Below are positions 35,210-44,250 of a DNA stretch of 64,000 nucleotides, in pieces. This DNA comes from Polytrichum commune (taxonomy: Eukaryota; Streptophyta; Polytrichopsida; Polytrichales; Polytrichaceae): positions 44,856,440 through 44,920,439 of the forward strand of contig OX485807.1 of the NCBI GenBank assembly GCA_950295325.1, given 5' to 3'. The first letter of the stretch is position 1. Each line of letters opens with the position of its first letter. Both the position numbers and the translations under genes were made by a program. The notes under the pieces were generated by a model. The model saw only the letters and a program-made list of their open reading frames with translations. It had not been told where the DNA came from and did not search any database.

Positions 35210-35470
35210 TTCCAATATACAACCATGTCCCATCTCCCATCGCATCCCATCCCATCCCATCCCTTCCCATCACCTCCCATACCATCCCATCCCATCTCCC
35301 TCCCAGCCCTAGCCAGTGGAGCTGTGCCACGTGGCATGTGCTGGGAAACCCTAGCGGCGCAGCTACCTCCCTGCGCCCCTTCCTCTTCTCCTCATTTGTC
35401 ATTTCGAGGAGAGGAGGAGCGGAGCGCTTAGAGAGCGAAGCTCTTGCTTTTTTTAGTCTTGAAGTTTTAA
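35210..35470 (+). promoter_or_regulatory. Probable promoter of the four-exon gene
   Basis: A pyrimidine-rich CCCATC repeat (about 35,227-35,302) precedes the perfect G-box-type palindrome GCCACGTGGC (35,326-35,335) and the telo-box AAACCCTA (35,346-35,353), followed by a C/T-rich and GAGGAG-rich tract. These motifs are known from plant promoters; their use here is inference. The block is GC-rich in otherwise AT-rich sequence and faces the plus-strand gene. Confidence 0.45.
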
Positions 35471-35474
35471 ATTA

Positions 35475-35860
35475 GCTTTGTTGCAAGTTTTGAGAGATTT
35501 CAGATTGAGAGTTTGTGTGAAAGCTTTTGAGTTTGTGAAAGCTTTCATTGTGAAAGCTTGTGAGTTTGTAAAAGCTTTCAGTGTGAGAGTTTGTGAGTTT
35601 CAAAAGCTTGAGAGCTTGAGTAGGAAAGCTTCAGAGTTTCGGATTGAGAGCTTGAGGGTGATCTTTAAAAGCTTGAGAGTTTAAGGAAGCTTCAGAGTTG
35701 AAGCTTGAGAGTTTAGGGAAGCTTCAGAAGTGAAGCTTGAGAGTTTAGGGAAGCTTCAGAAGTGAAGCTTGAGAGCTTAGGGAAGCTTGAGAGTTAAGGG
35801 TTTGCTTAAGAGTTCAGAAGCTTGAGAGCTACAAGCTTGTGAGTTTTGTGTACATGAGAG
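35475..35860. repeat. AAGCTT-rich degenerate tandem repeat in the 5' leader
   Basis: Many variants of GAAGCTTGAGAGTTTAGGGA. From about 35,690 to 35,800 there is a clear 32-bp unit, AAGCTTGAGAGTTTAGGG followed by AAGCTTCAGAAGTG. It lies between the promoter-like block and the palindrome-rich intron, so it is probably transcribed as 5' untranslated leader. Confidence 0.75.
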
Positions 35861-36229
35861 TATACTAGGGTTTGTATATAAGCTGTGAATGCTTGAGGTC
35901 TGTATTAGAGAGTTAACTGAGTGTGCATTTGAAAGGCAATTGAGTGTGCAGTTGTGAGGATTTCTGGGATTTTCAGAAAGAGAAGAAGCAGGATTTGAAG
36001 TGTGCAGCAATTCAATGTAATTTCTTATCCTTTCCAACTCCTCTCACATTCTGAAAATGTTGCTTCTTGAATTCAATTTGTTTTGTTACATGCAATGTGA
36101 ATTATCACTTTCTTCTTCATGTTTCATTCTCAATCTCATTCTGCATCTCAATTGCGTTCTGATTCAAGATTTGCATCATTCTGACCAAGATCTGCAGACA
36201 TGGCTGCAAGCAGGTTGCTAATAAATGAG

Positions 36230-36965
36230 ACATATACATATATATATGTATTCGTATATGTACGAATACGTATATGTACGGACAGGGGATCCCAAAACCA
36301 TCACATTTACGAACGCTCGTTCGTAAATGGACATACACTGCATACCCACCTCCATTTACGAACGCTCGTTCGTAAATGGACATACACTGCATACCGAACC
36401 TCCATTTACGAACGTGCGTTCGTAAATACGCACTCCACGTTCATTGGAATGCTTTATATTTACGAACGCACGTTCGTAAATATACGCCAAATATCACTCA
36501 GATGGAACCTTAACTTTAATATGAACCTGTCCGAATATCTAAAGAACAAATATAAAATTGCGAACACCAATAAAACAACTCACATGTACTTACGAAAACT
36601 AAATCAACCAAATGTCCGAAAAGATAGACCAAATGGACATACTTACGAACGCGCGTTCGTAAACAAAACCAAATCTAGAAAACCTATATCTTTTACGAAC
36701 GATCGTTCGTAAAAATAACCAAATATATTGCAAATACATTCATGACGAGTAGTCTCTTTGATCTTCATATCTTTTACGAACGCTCGTTCGTAAACTCAAT
36801 ACTAAAAATTTATATTATCTTGCAACCCCTCATTTACGAACGAACGTTCGTAAATATAATTACATCAATTGCAAAGACGCATTAACAATGCGCAGTATGT
36901 GGGATATGCATGTCATTTACGAACGTTCGTTCGTAAAGTCACTAATTATTTATATTCTGTTGCAG
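36230..36965 (+). repeat. Second palindrome cluster, in the probable 5' intron
   Basis: Palindromes of the 22-bp family start at 36,305, 36,355, 36,405, 36,459, 36,642, 36,692, 36,773, 36,833 and 36,915. The first three are about 50 bp apart, with the intervening GGACATACACTGCATACC kept between the first pairs. Centres vary (CT, TG, CA, CG, AT, AA, TT) while both arms stay nearly invariant. The stretch ends in TTCTGTTGCAG directly before the ATG at 36,966, which looks like a splice acceptor, so I infer that most of the cluster is intronic. The last palindrome and the acceptor region have a diverged counterpart near 54,171-54,192. Confidence 0.85.
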
Positions 36966-38260
36966 ATGGCAAGATCAAGCAGAAGCGCCATTGAGATGTT
37001 CGCGGTGAAGGTCGATCGCCTCCAAGAGTCGGTGTTAGACGACAACGGCAACGACAACTATGTCCCCAAGGAAGACTTCATGGGGGAGTGGACGGCACTG
37101 CTAGAGAAGATCGGGGACGGCCTCTTCTGCATGCGCTTCACCTACGAGCTGGAGACCAAATCGGACCAGCCTGAACAGTGGGTTCAAATGAAGACGTGGG
37201 AGATAGAGTTCATAGAGGCCCAGGGGGAGTATGTAATTCTGGACATGAAGAACAAGAAGGATCATATCAACCTCTTGTTGCATTTCCAGAAACATACCTT
37301 CTCCTACCAATACGCCACCAACAACGTAGTGGAAGATGCCAAACACTTCGACCTGGACGCACTCTTCTCGAAGTATGCCTTGAGCCCATACTGGACGGCA
37401 AGGAAATTGACAGCCCTCGCCTTGAACATCTCGAAGTACAACAGTGTGGTCACCGAGGCCAACAAGAAAAAGAAGAGCCCCAGGAAACCATCCACATCAA
37501 GGGCAGGAGGATCAAGAAGTGCACCCAGGCCTGTGCCTTCCGCGAGTAGGGCGACGGAGGGCCCCAGCAGGCATTCCACGCCATCCAAGAGGACAAGGGA
37601 AGAGATGGAGAAATCGGTAGTCACAGATATCGCGGAGGTGAGCTCGCCGGTATTGATGCCTACCCCCTTGAAAAAGGGCGAGAACCCAGACGCTGTGAAG
37701 GCCACCATAATCCTTCGAGACTTCAACAACTACTCGAAGGATTGCTGGCCTATGAGACGCCACTTCACATTCAACGTGGACTGCTTCAAGTGCGAGAAGT
37801 CCCCCAACAAGTAGGTGGTTCGGTCTCGCGAGAGCGGTGGTGTGAAGTGGCAGATCAACAATCTCATGAACAACGTCAAGTGGGATAGGCAGACCGTCTG
37901 CGTCATGCCGAAGGGGCTGACATCCCGTCCGACGGAGAAGGACTGGCCACGGATCCAGAATGGGGAGTTCTGGATCATAGACGACCAACACAGCTTGGAG
38001 GCGTCCCAGATAATCCTCAAGGACGACAACTTCTAGCACGAGCTGAAGGCAGATTTGCGCTATTGGAAGGCGTTCATGGTGTGGTCGGATGACTGGGACA
38101 AGCTGCGGAAGATTTCCACCTTCCTCAACTCCGGCAACAAGATCAAGGCATTCGAGGCGTCGTGGGCTGCCAACATAGTGGCTGCAAGAGACGTCTGGGT
38201 CGCCCACGGGTGCCCCCCCAAGGAAAGGGAGAATGCCAAGACCCGTCTCCCCAATGGAAG

Positions 38261-38375
38261 GTGAGTTTACGAACGTTTGTTCGTAAAGTTGGGCGCATTT
38301 CTAGTTCTTTTACATTCAAATTTACGAACGTGCGTTCGTATTGTGTGCATCACTGACTTTTGTTTTTCTCTTCAG
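38261..38375 (+). other. Intron 1 of the phosphatase gene, with two palindromes
   Basis: GTGAGT donor and TTCTCTTCAG acceptor. One palindrome starts five bases after the donor (38,266-38,287, one arm changed at a single base) and another is at 38,321-38,340. Palindromes thus fill over a third of this 115-bp intron. Confidence 0.85.
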
Positions 38376-39700
38376 GCTTTTTGCGATGCGATGGTGGACA
38401 AGTTCTCCTCCATCGATATGAAGTCCACAACAACCAAGTCTGTCCTGGAGCTCAAGGGCGAGCTCCGCCTCATCTGTTGCACCAGGGACACTTAGGACTT
38501 GTGGACCCAGTTTTTTGATGACACAGCTCGGGAGATCTTGTCAACCCCGACACCGAGGAAAAATATAGCGCAGAAAAGACCGGGGAGGCCCCTCCACTGC
38601 TGAGGGAGTTCTTTAGGTCCCTTCAAGGGTTGACGGAGTCCGAGTTGCAGAGGTGCGCAGTGCATCTTCTTGGGAACACAGTGGGTAGAACCATACCCTA
38701 CCCCAAGATATTTTTGAAGAGGCCAAGGCACAAGCCCGGCACGTATTCCATAAAGGAATGGTGCGACCATTGCAAGATGAAGACGGCGGCAATGAGGGAA
38801 TTGAGTGCCCTCATACCCGAGTACGCACTCTTCCTGGCCGACAGGGACGTGAATTGGGCCAGTTGGAAGATGTTGAAGGTCGACTACAACATCTCGGGAG
38901 CCTCAATGCGTTGCCTTGTCAAGGAGCACGCCTCCATTTTGAAGCAGAAGGGGAACAAGAGGACAAAGAAAACCGAGACGGATCCCCAGGAGGTGGAGCA
39001 ATACAAAAGGTTTTTGGCGCGGAAGAGGTTGGCCACATTCGAGGGAGTGGCCAGATTTTGTGTGGTGACAGCCGGCGTAGAGAGAACAACTTTCTCTAAG
39101 TGGGACGGCACCATCAGCAGGTCCGAGGTTAGGGAGGACCGACGGGGGTGCCCATTTGCCATGATCGATTTCAGGGGGATCCCGGGTGCGTCGAGGCAGG
39201 GGGGGAAGGACATGCCATTCTACAACCCCTTCATGACCAAGTTCAAGGAGCACAAGTCGCCGGACATGAGGGAGCCTCACGTTTGGCTGTGGATAGTCGA
39301 GCAGGAGAAGCTCTCTGCTGTAGTCGACCTGTACGAGAAGTTGATCAAATTTGAGTACAACATCTTCCACAACACTTACATGCCCGCCAAGGCGGAAGGG
39401 ATCGTGGCCATCAACGAGGCCAGGGGAAACAAACAGGTGGGGGCGGTCAGCCTCGTCTTCTTGACGTACAACGCGCTTCGGAATGGGCGAGCCCCTGTCA
39501 GGGCGAATACTGCGTTCAAGAAGATCTACAGCATCCCCCATTCCCCTCCCAAGGATCTGCTGCAGGAGATCTTGTACACTATCTTCCCGGCGCAGGAACT
39601 CAGGTTGAAGTTCTACGTTTCCGTGTTGCAAAGCATGGCAATAAGCGGAGAGACTGTATACAACGTCTGTGGAGGCATCAAATTCATGTACGCTGCAATG

Positions 39701-39925
39701 GTAAGCTCTCCAACTAATATTTACGAACGCTCGTTCGTAAAGTTCACCTCAACTTGTTTGGTTTTCATTAAAATTTGCATTGTTTCTCGTCGTTGATGTT
39801 TACGAACGCTCGTTCATAAAGTTCACCTCAACTTGTTTGATTTTCATTAAAACTTGCATTGTTTCTCGTCGTTGATGTTTACGAATGCACGTTCGTATAT
39901 TCTAACGTATTTGCTTGGATCTCAG
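39701..39925 (+). repeat. Intron 2 with a 79-bp tandem repeat and three palindromes
   Basis: GTAAGC donor and GATCTCAG acceptor. Palindromes start at 39,720, 39,799 and 39,878, exactly 79 bp apart, with AGTTCACCTCAACTTGTTTG and GCATTGTTTCTCGTCGTTGA conserved between them. Later copies carry one or two arm changes. Confidence 0.9.
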
Positions 39926-40926
39926 ATGCTGGGGCTGGTCGTCAACAGCTTCATTGACGCCATCGACGAGGAGGACTTCCAGGTGCACAGGGCGAAGGCC
40001 TCCACGATGGACCTGGAGGACATGTCCCTCCCGAGGACGGACATCAACATGCCCGTCGACGAGGGCATGCCCGCCATGGAGACGGACGACGACGAGCCCG
40101 CGCCCGCGCCCTCCTACAACGTCGAGGCGATCCTCCGATCCTTGGACGTCACGCCTCTGCGAATTTTGGGGCCGTTGGGAAACCCATCCGACGTGCAGGG
40201 GACTCCGGGTGGATACACGGGGTCGTCCGCGGGGACAACCCAAGATGTCCTCCCCGCGAGAACGTCTGGAGCGGAGGCATTCGGCACTCCAGGGGGGTGC
40301 TCGACATCGGTGTCGCCCAGGCCAGTCGTGGTTCCCAAGATGGAGAACCTCGACCTTCTGGACCAACGCTCCCGCCCGTCGTTGGACCACTTCCGCAACA
40401 CTAGGCGGAAGATGAAGAAGACCCCCTACGTGGAGCTGCCTCCGGGGGCAATCATCGAGGTCTCCGACGAGGACGAGGGAGATATGGAGATAATGGTCGA
40501 GCTGGGGGTCGACTTCGACAAAAACAAGCGGGTCAAGGAGGAGGCCCTCTCCGTCGCCGAGCTTAACGCCAAGCTCGAGCAGAAGATGAAGGAGGACATG
40601 GCGAAGGCTGCTGAGGAGAATGCGAAGAAGATGAAAGCAATTCAGGAGGAGCTAAGGCAATCCAACGAGAAGACGGACGCCATCCTCGCCATGCTCAACA
40701 AGATGCAGAGCTTCTCAGCGCCCCCCCAGCCGGCTTACCCCTTCCCTGGAGGATACCCATCGCAATACCCCCTGCCAGGCCAGTACCCCCCGCAGGGCCA
40801 TTTCCCAGGAGGACCATCACACCACTCCGCGCCCCACCCTACGCCTGTTGGGACTCCTCCGCCCCCAGAAGTTCCCTCGACTGCCTCCCACGATGCTGTC
40901 GCGGCGGCCATCCAGGAGGACGAAGA

Positions 40927-40948
40927 TTTACGAACGCGCGTTCGTGAA
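40927..40948. repeat. Palindrome inside coding exon 3
   Basis: TTTACGAACG, centre CG, CGTTCGTGAA, one arm change. It is read in frame as Leu-Arg-Thr-Arg-Val-Arg within the phosphatase gene, after an acidic stretch. Confidence 0.9.
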
Positions 40949-41308
40949 TCTTCAGGTCCTCCAGTCCTCACCCCTCCCCCTTCAAGGGTAGGACTGCCCT
41001 CAGACACTGATGCGTCGTCTTTCACCGTCGTCCCCAGGGTAGTAGACAGACTTGGCAATGACTCTGCGCGACACACTGACATGGTCATTGTGGAGGACAC
41101 GCAGGGGAGCCCCAATGACGCACCAGGAGTGCATGGGATGGACGTGGAAGACACCCATGCGGCGTGGATGGAGGATGTCAGGATGGACGCGCTCGACCTG
41201 GGCGCCGAGGAAGAAGACGCGCTGCGCATCCAGGCGACACAGGCGTCTCAGTCGGAGCGTGAGGCCGACGCCATGGAAATGGAGGCGGCTGCGGCTGCGG
41301 CTGTGGAG

Positions 41309-41330
41309 GTTACGAACGCGCGTTCGTTAT
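41309..41330. repeat. Second palindrome inside coding exon 3
   Basis: GTTACGAACG, centre CG, CGTTCGTTAT. It is read in frame as Val-Thr-Asn-Ala-Arg-Ser-Leu after an Ala-rich stretch. The reading frame differs from that used at 40,927. Confidence 0.88.
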
Positions 41331-41389
41331 TCGTTGAGGAGGGACCTGCTGCTCGGTCCAGCGCCGCTTCCCCTCCCCCCGATGACGAG

Positions 41390-42004
41390 GTAAATCTCCT
41401 CTGAGAATACCATTTTTTACGAACGCGCGTTCGTAACCTCACTAACATCGCGGTGTTTTTCTCTTCATCGACACCCTTGGCCCACGCGAGCCCTCTTCAG
41501 CGACCCCCCTTATGGACGACCAGTTTTGTAGGACACGACATCATTTTGCCTTAGGAAAATGTGATAGACTATCACGTGAGAAATGTAAATATTCAACGGA
41601 TTAATATATAGACCCATGTTATCTGCATCGCATTTCTTCAAATTCTTTGCCCTCGACCCCTTCTCGTATATTGTGGATGTTGATGCGATTATGTTCATTC
41701 TTGTGTATCCACCTCATTCACGAACGCTCGTTCGTAAAAGGGTGCGACCCCCTGTCCACCTCCTTCACGAACGACCGCTCGTAAATGTACGTGTAGCCTC
41801 GCTCACGAACGAGCGCTCGTAAATGATGCGCACCGCCCCCGCAGCCTTCATTTACGAACGCTCGTTCGCAAGTGTGCCCTTGAGCACATTTTCCTTGCAC
41901 TCTCCTCACTTCCTCGTCTTTCCCCATAATGCATCGTCTTCATTTTCTACGCAAAATTTCATTATTGGATCATAGCATTAAACTAGTCGCGTTGTTCATC
42001 ACAG
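41390..42004 (+). repeat. Intron 3 with five palindromes
   Basis: GTAAAT donor and CATCACAG acceptor. Palindromes or close variants start at about 41,416, 41,717, 41,764, 41,802 and 41,850. The four in the second half are spaced 38-48 bp and several have TTC ACG or CTC ACG in place of TTT ACG in the left arm. Confidence 0.88.
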
Positions 42005-42907
42005 GACCCCCCGGAGATAGGTCGCAACCCCTCGACCAATGGACCTCCCACCCGGAACAAACCTTTCATCGTTTTTGACCTCAACGGGGTGTTGTGTCAC
42101 ACCCAACACATCCCAAGGGTCCCCACGCGTCCCTTCCGTCACCCTGACGAAAGGGACTACGACGGCGAGCTCGACACCCTCATTAACCGCAAGGCTGTCC
42201 GCTCCCGTCCCGGCTTGCGTGACTTCCTTCGCGAGGTGGTCGAGTTCGCTCACGTCATTGTGTGGAGCTCCATGGTCATGGAGAACACGGAGCCCATCGT
42301 CCACTTCTTGTTCCGTGATCTCCCGAGCCCTTGCCTCGTCCTCGGCCAAGAGGACTGCGACGAGCTGCTCGACGAGAAAGGTCAACCGGTGCCCAAGTTT
42401 GGCGGTCGGGGCGGAGGACAACAGTTCCTCAAGGTCCTCCGCTCCAAACTCTGGCGAGGCGTCCCCCGTCTGCAAGGGACGCCGCACGGGTGGTGGCCGA
42501 CTCCAGAGAACACCGTCCTCATCGACGACAGCCCCACCAAGAGCGTCTTGAACCCCCCGGGGAACGTCATCTTCCCGGACACTTGGACCGGCGATAGGCA
42601 AGACACATTTTTGGTCGATAGGCTAGCCCCCTACCTTAGAAGGCTCGTGCTCCACGCCGGTAGCATCCCATTTTTTGTTAGGTCCAACCCCTTCGGCAAT
42701 GCGGCACTAAGCCCCCGCGATAATGTATTCAAGAGCATCATGAGGCTCGCCAAACTCAATAAATTGATTTGAAATGCCTCCATGTCTTTGCTTGTTATCA
42801 TGTGGTTCACATATCTAATGCTTGCTCCGTTTTTGGATGTCTTTTGTTGTTGTGATTGTTGTTGTTCTTGTTCTTGCCCATAGTCTGCCCCCATATGCGA
42901 CGCCCCT

Positions 42908-43827
42908 ATGGTCGACGGCTCTTCCCGTCCCCTCTCACCCCCCGCATCCCCTTCCCGCGACGTCACGGACTTCCAAATGCCATCCCTCTACCACTTCTCG
43001 GCGGTCGACGCGGCCTCGGCCGTGGATTACTCCCGCGACGTCGGCATCGACGACGGCGTCGTCAACAGCCCGCCCCCAGCACTTGTCCCCCGCGCGTACG
43101 CCCCGTCGCCCTCCCCCCTCTCCAAGGAGAAACGGACGCTCATTCGTTTGGGACACCTCTCGCCCTCGAGGGACGACGCCGTCGCTCGTTGCGGGCCGAG
43201 CCGGCGTCTCCGCATGGACTTTGCCCCCGCCGACTCCGTTCCTCCCCCCGCAACGTCCTCCGCGATCGTGGGCCCTCCACGCCTCGACTCACCCCCGCCA
43301 TCCAACAGTGCAATAGTTCCATCGGCTCCCGTCGACGCCCCCCTCGTTCCCACCGTTCCCCGCATGGACGTCCCCAAAGCCAAGGTGCCCTCCTCAACCC
43401 TAAACCCCTTTCCCATTTTTGCTTTCCTTGTCTTCCGTTTGCGTGCCGTTCTCTTTACGAGCGCCCATCCCAAACCGCCCTCATTATTTTCCCCACTCCA
43501 TTCCTATTCTTATCTTCCTATGACGTTGTTTCGCAGGTGGCTACCCGCTCGCTTGGTGCCCGGCCCTCCTCCACGTCCTCCTTGGACAGCCACGCCCTCA
43601 AGGCCGCATCTTCCGAGTCCGATCGTTGTCTGGCCCTCCGGAGAAGCGCAAGACGTTCCCTTTCGCAAACGCCCTCGTATTCTACTTATAATACCACCTC
43701 GTTAAATTCGGGAGCGCGTCCTGAAACATGCAAGAACGACACATATTCCTTTCCAGGCAACACACAAGGATACAGTCGTGGGCCTGAGATTTTTAGAGCC
43801 TTGGAGGCCGCCAAAAAAAAGACTTAG
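42908..43827 (+). CDS. Ser/Pro-rich hypothetical protein, two exons
   Basis: Exon 42,908-43,384 and exon 43,537-43,827 flank a 152-bp intron (donor AAG/GTGCCC, acceptor TTTCGCAG) in phase 0, giving 255 residues. The first exon is Ser/Pro/Asp-rich without predicted fold; the second is Ser/Thr-rich with Arg-Arg-Ser-Ala-Arg-Arg and ends Ala-Ala-Lys-Lys-Lys-Thr. No domain is recognised. It lies 135 bp after the phosphatase gene on the same strand and could be its partner or a late exon of a longer transcript. A degenerate palindrome (about 43,133-43,152) falls in its first exon and a partial one (about 43,455) in its intron. Without splicing, the first exon's frame runs on to 43,705 with different residues. 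Codon choice is strongly GC-rich, as in the phosphatase gene. Confidence 0.55.
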
Positions 43828-44246
43828 CCGCCAAAAAAAAATAGTGGGTTGGACTAGTGTGACTAGAAGCGTACTAGTGGGACGGACTCCCTAAATGGGC
43901 TTAGGTGTAGAACATATTTAAGTGCTTACTTTCTATGCTATTCCAAGTTACTCAAGACATTGATGGTATTTCCATTATAATTGTATTTCAATCCCAATTA
44001 ATTCATTCAACTTCCATTCATTCTTCGCATCTTCCCTTCCATTCATAACGAGTTGTCATTTCATACGCAACTATTTTCATGTATGCCTCACATTTTTGTT
44101 CACTTTCATGACTTTATGTATAATAATAGTAGCATACCATTATACATATGGGATTTTTAGTCGTCATTACTGGTCCAATTTTGAAATGTGCATCCTTATA
44201 TAGTCTCATAATCAACAAAAAGTCTCTAATTACCGAATATAGTGTT
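43828..44246. other. Right subterminal region and right terminal inverted repeat
   Basis: Non-coding and AT-rich. The final 29 bases are the right terminal repeat, reading AAAAGTCTC then TAATTACCGAATATAGTGTT on the plus strand. A duplicated short phrase AGCCGCCAAAAAAAA occurs at about 43,809 and 43,827. Confidence 0.8.
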
Positions 44247-44250
44247 ATTA

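Larger units (their letters stand above)
36966..42772 (+). pseudogene. Broken four-exon gene with C-terminal FCP1/SCP-like HAD domain
   Basis: Exons 36,966-38,260, 38,376-39,700, 39,926-41,389 and 42,005-42,772, introns 115, 225 and 615 bp, all GT-AG; the last two junctions are phase 0 and keep frame. An open version would be about 1,600 residues. Exon 1 has an unrecognised N-terminal domain and a motif Ile-Ile-Asp-Asp-Gln-His-Ser-Leu-Glu-Ala, resembling the Gln-His signature of ParB/DGQHR-type domains. Exon 3 has a Lys/Glu coiled coil and a Pro/Gly/Tyr-rich stretch. Exon 4 is an HAD phosphatase of the FCP1/SCP type: Phe-Asp-Leu-Asn-Gly-Val (Asn where the second catalytic Asp is usual, as in some plant relatives), Val-Trp-Ser-Ser, and Leu-Ile-Asp-Asp-Ser-Pro. 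Lesions: TAG at 37,812, 38,034 and 38,493, an apparent one-base loss near the start of exon 2, and another near 38,541. Exons 3 and 4 are intact, so a shorter product is possible. Confidence 0.8.
28072..44246. mobile_element. 16.2-kb transposon with DUF7869, HAD-phosphatase and Ser/Pro-rich genes
   Basis: A 16,175-bp insertion in segment B. The left end is AACACTATATTCGTTAATCG and the reversed right end AACACTATATTCGGTAATTA, each followed by GAGACTTTT, so 26 of 29 terminal bases match. A 4-bp duplication ATTA flanks it (28,068-28,071 and 44,247-44,250), while segment A has one ATTA at 11,596-11,599 in matching flanks. Contents: a minus-strand DUF7869-like gene near the left end, about 30 palindromes, a telomere-like tract, a broken four-exon plus-strand gene and a Ser/Pro-rich gene at the right. 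A second decayed inverted copy lies at about 50.3-60.8 kb. The CACTA-like start is not matched by a 3-bp duplication, so I do not assign it to CACTA; the superfamily is open. Confidence 0.92.

Noticed and set aside
36117-36712. Open frames on both strands coding repeated Tyr-Glu-Arg-Ala-Phe-Val-Asn
   Set aside because: They come from the 22-bp palindrome, which reads the same on both strands and lacks stops in two frames. The same words appear wherever palindromes cluster (32.3, 41.7, 54.6 kb).
37512-38207. Minus-strand open frame of 231 codons
   Set aside because: Antisense to a GC-rich coding exon whose frame is supported by paralogy with the 52-54 kb copies; long antisense frames are expected from such codon use.
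38903-39631. Minus-strand open frame of 242 codons
   Set aside because: Antisense to exon 2 of the phosphatase gene; no domain and no splice support.
42856-43827. A single unspliced 323-codon frame
   Set aside because: Its first part is a basic Arg/Pro shadow of the better frame starting at 42,908; only its last 96 codons are used, as exon 2 after a clean GT-AG intron.
28072-44246. Assignment of the 16.2-kb element to the CACTA superfamily from the CACTA in its ends
   Set aside because: The symmetric ends start AACACTA and the comparison with the empty site gives ATTA, 4 bp, not the 3-bp duplication of CACTA elements; no CACTA-type transposase was seen.
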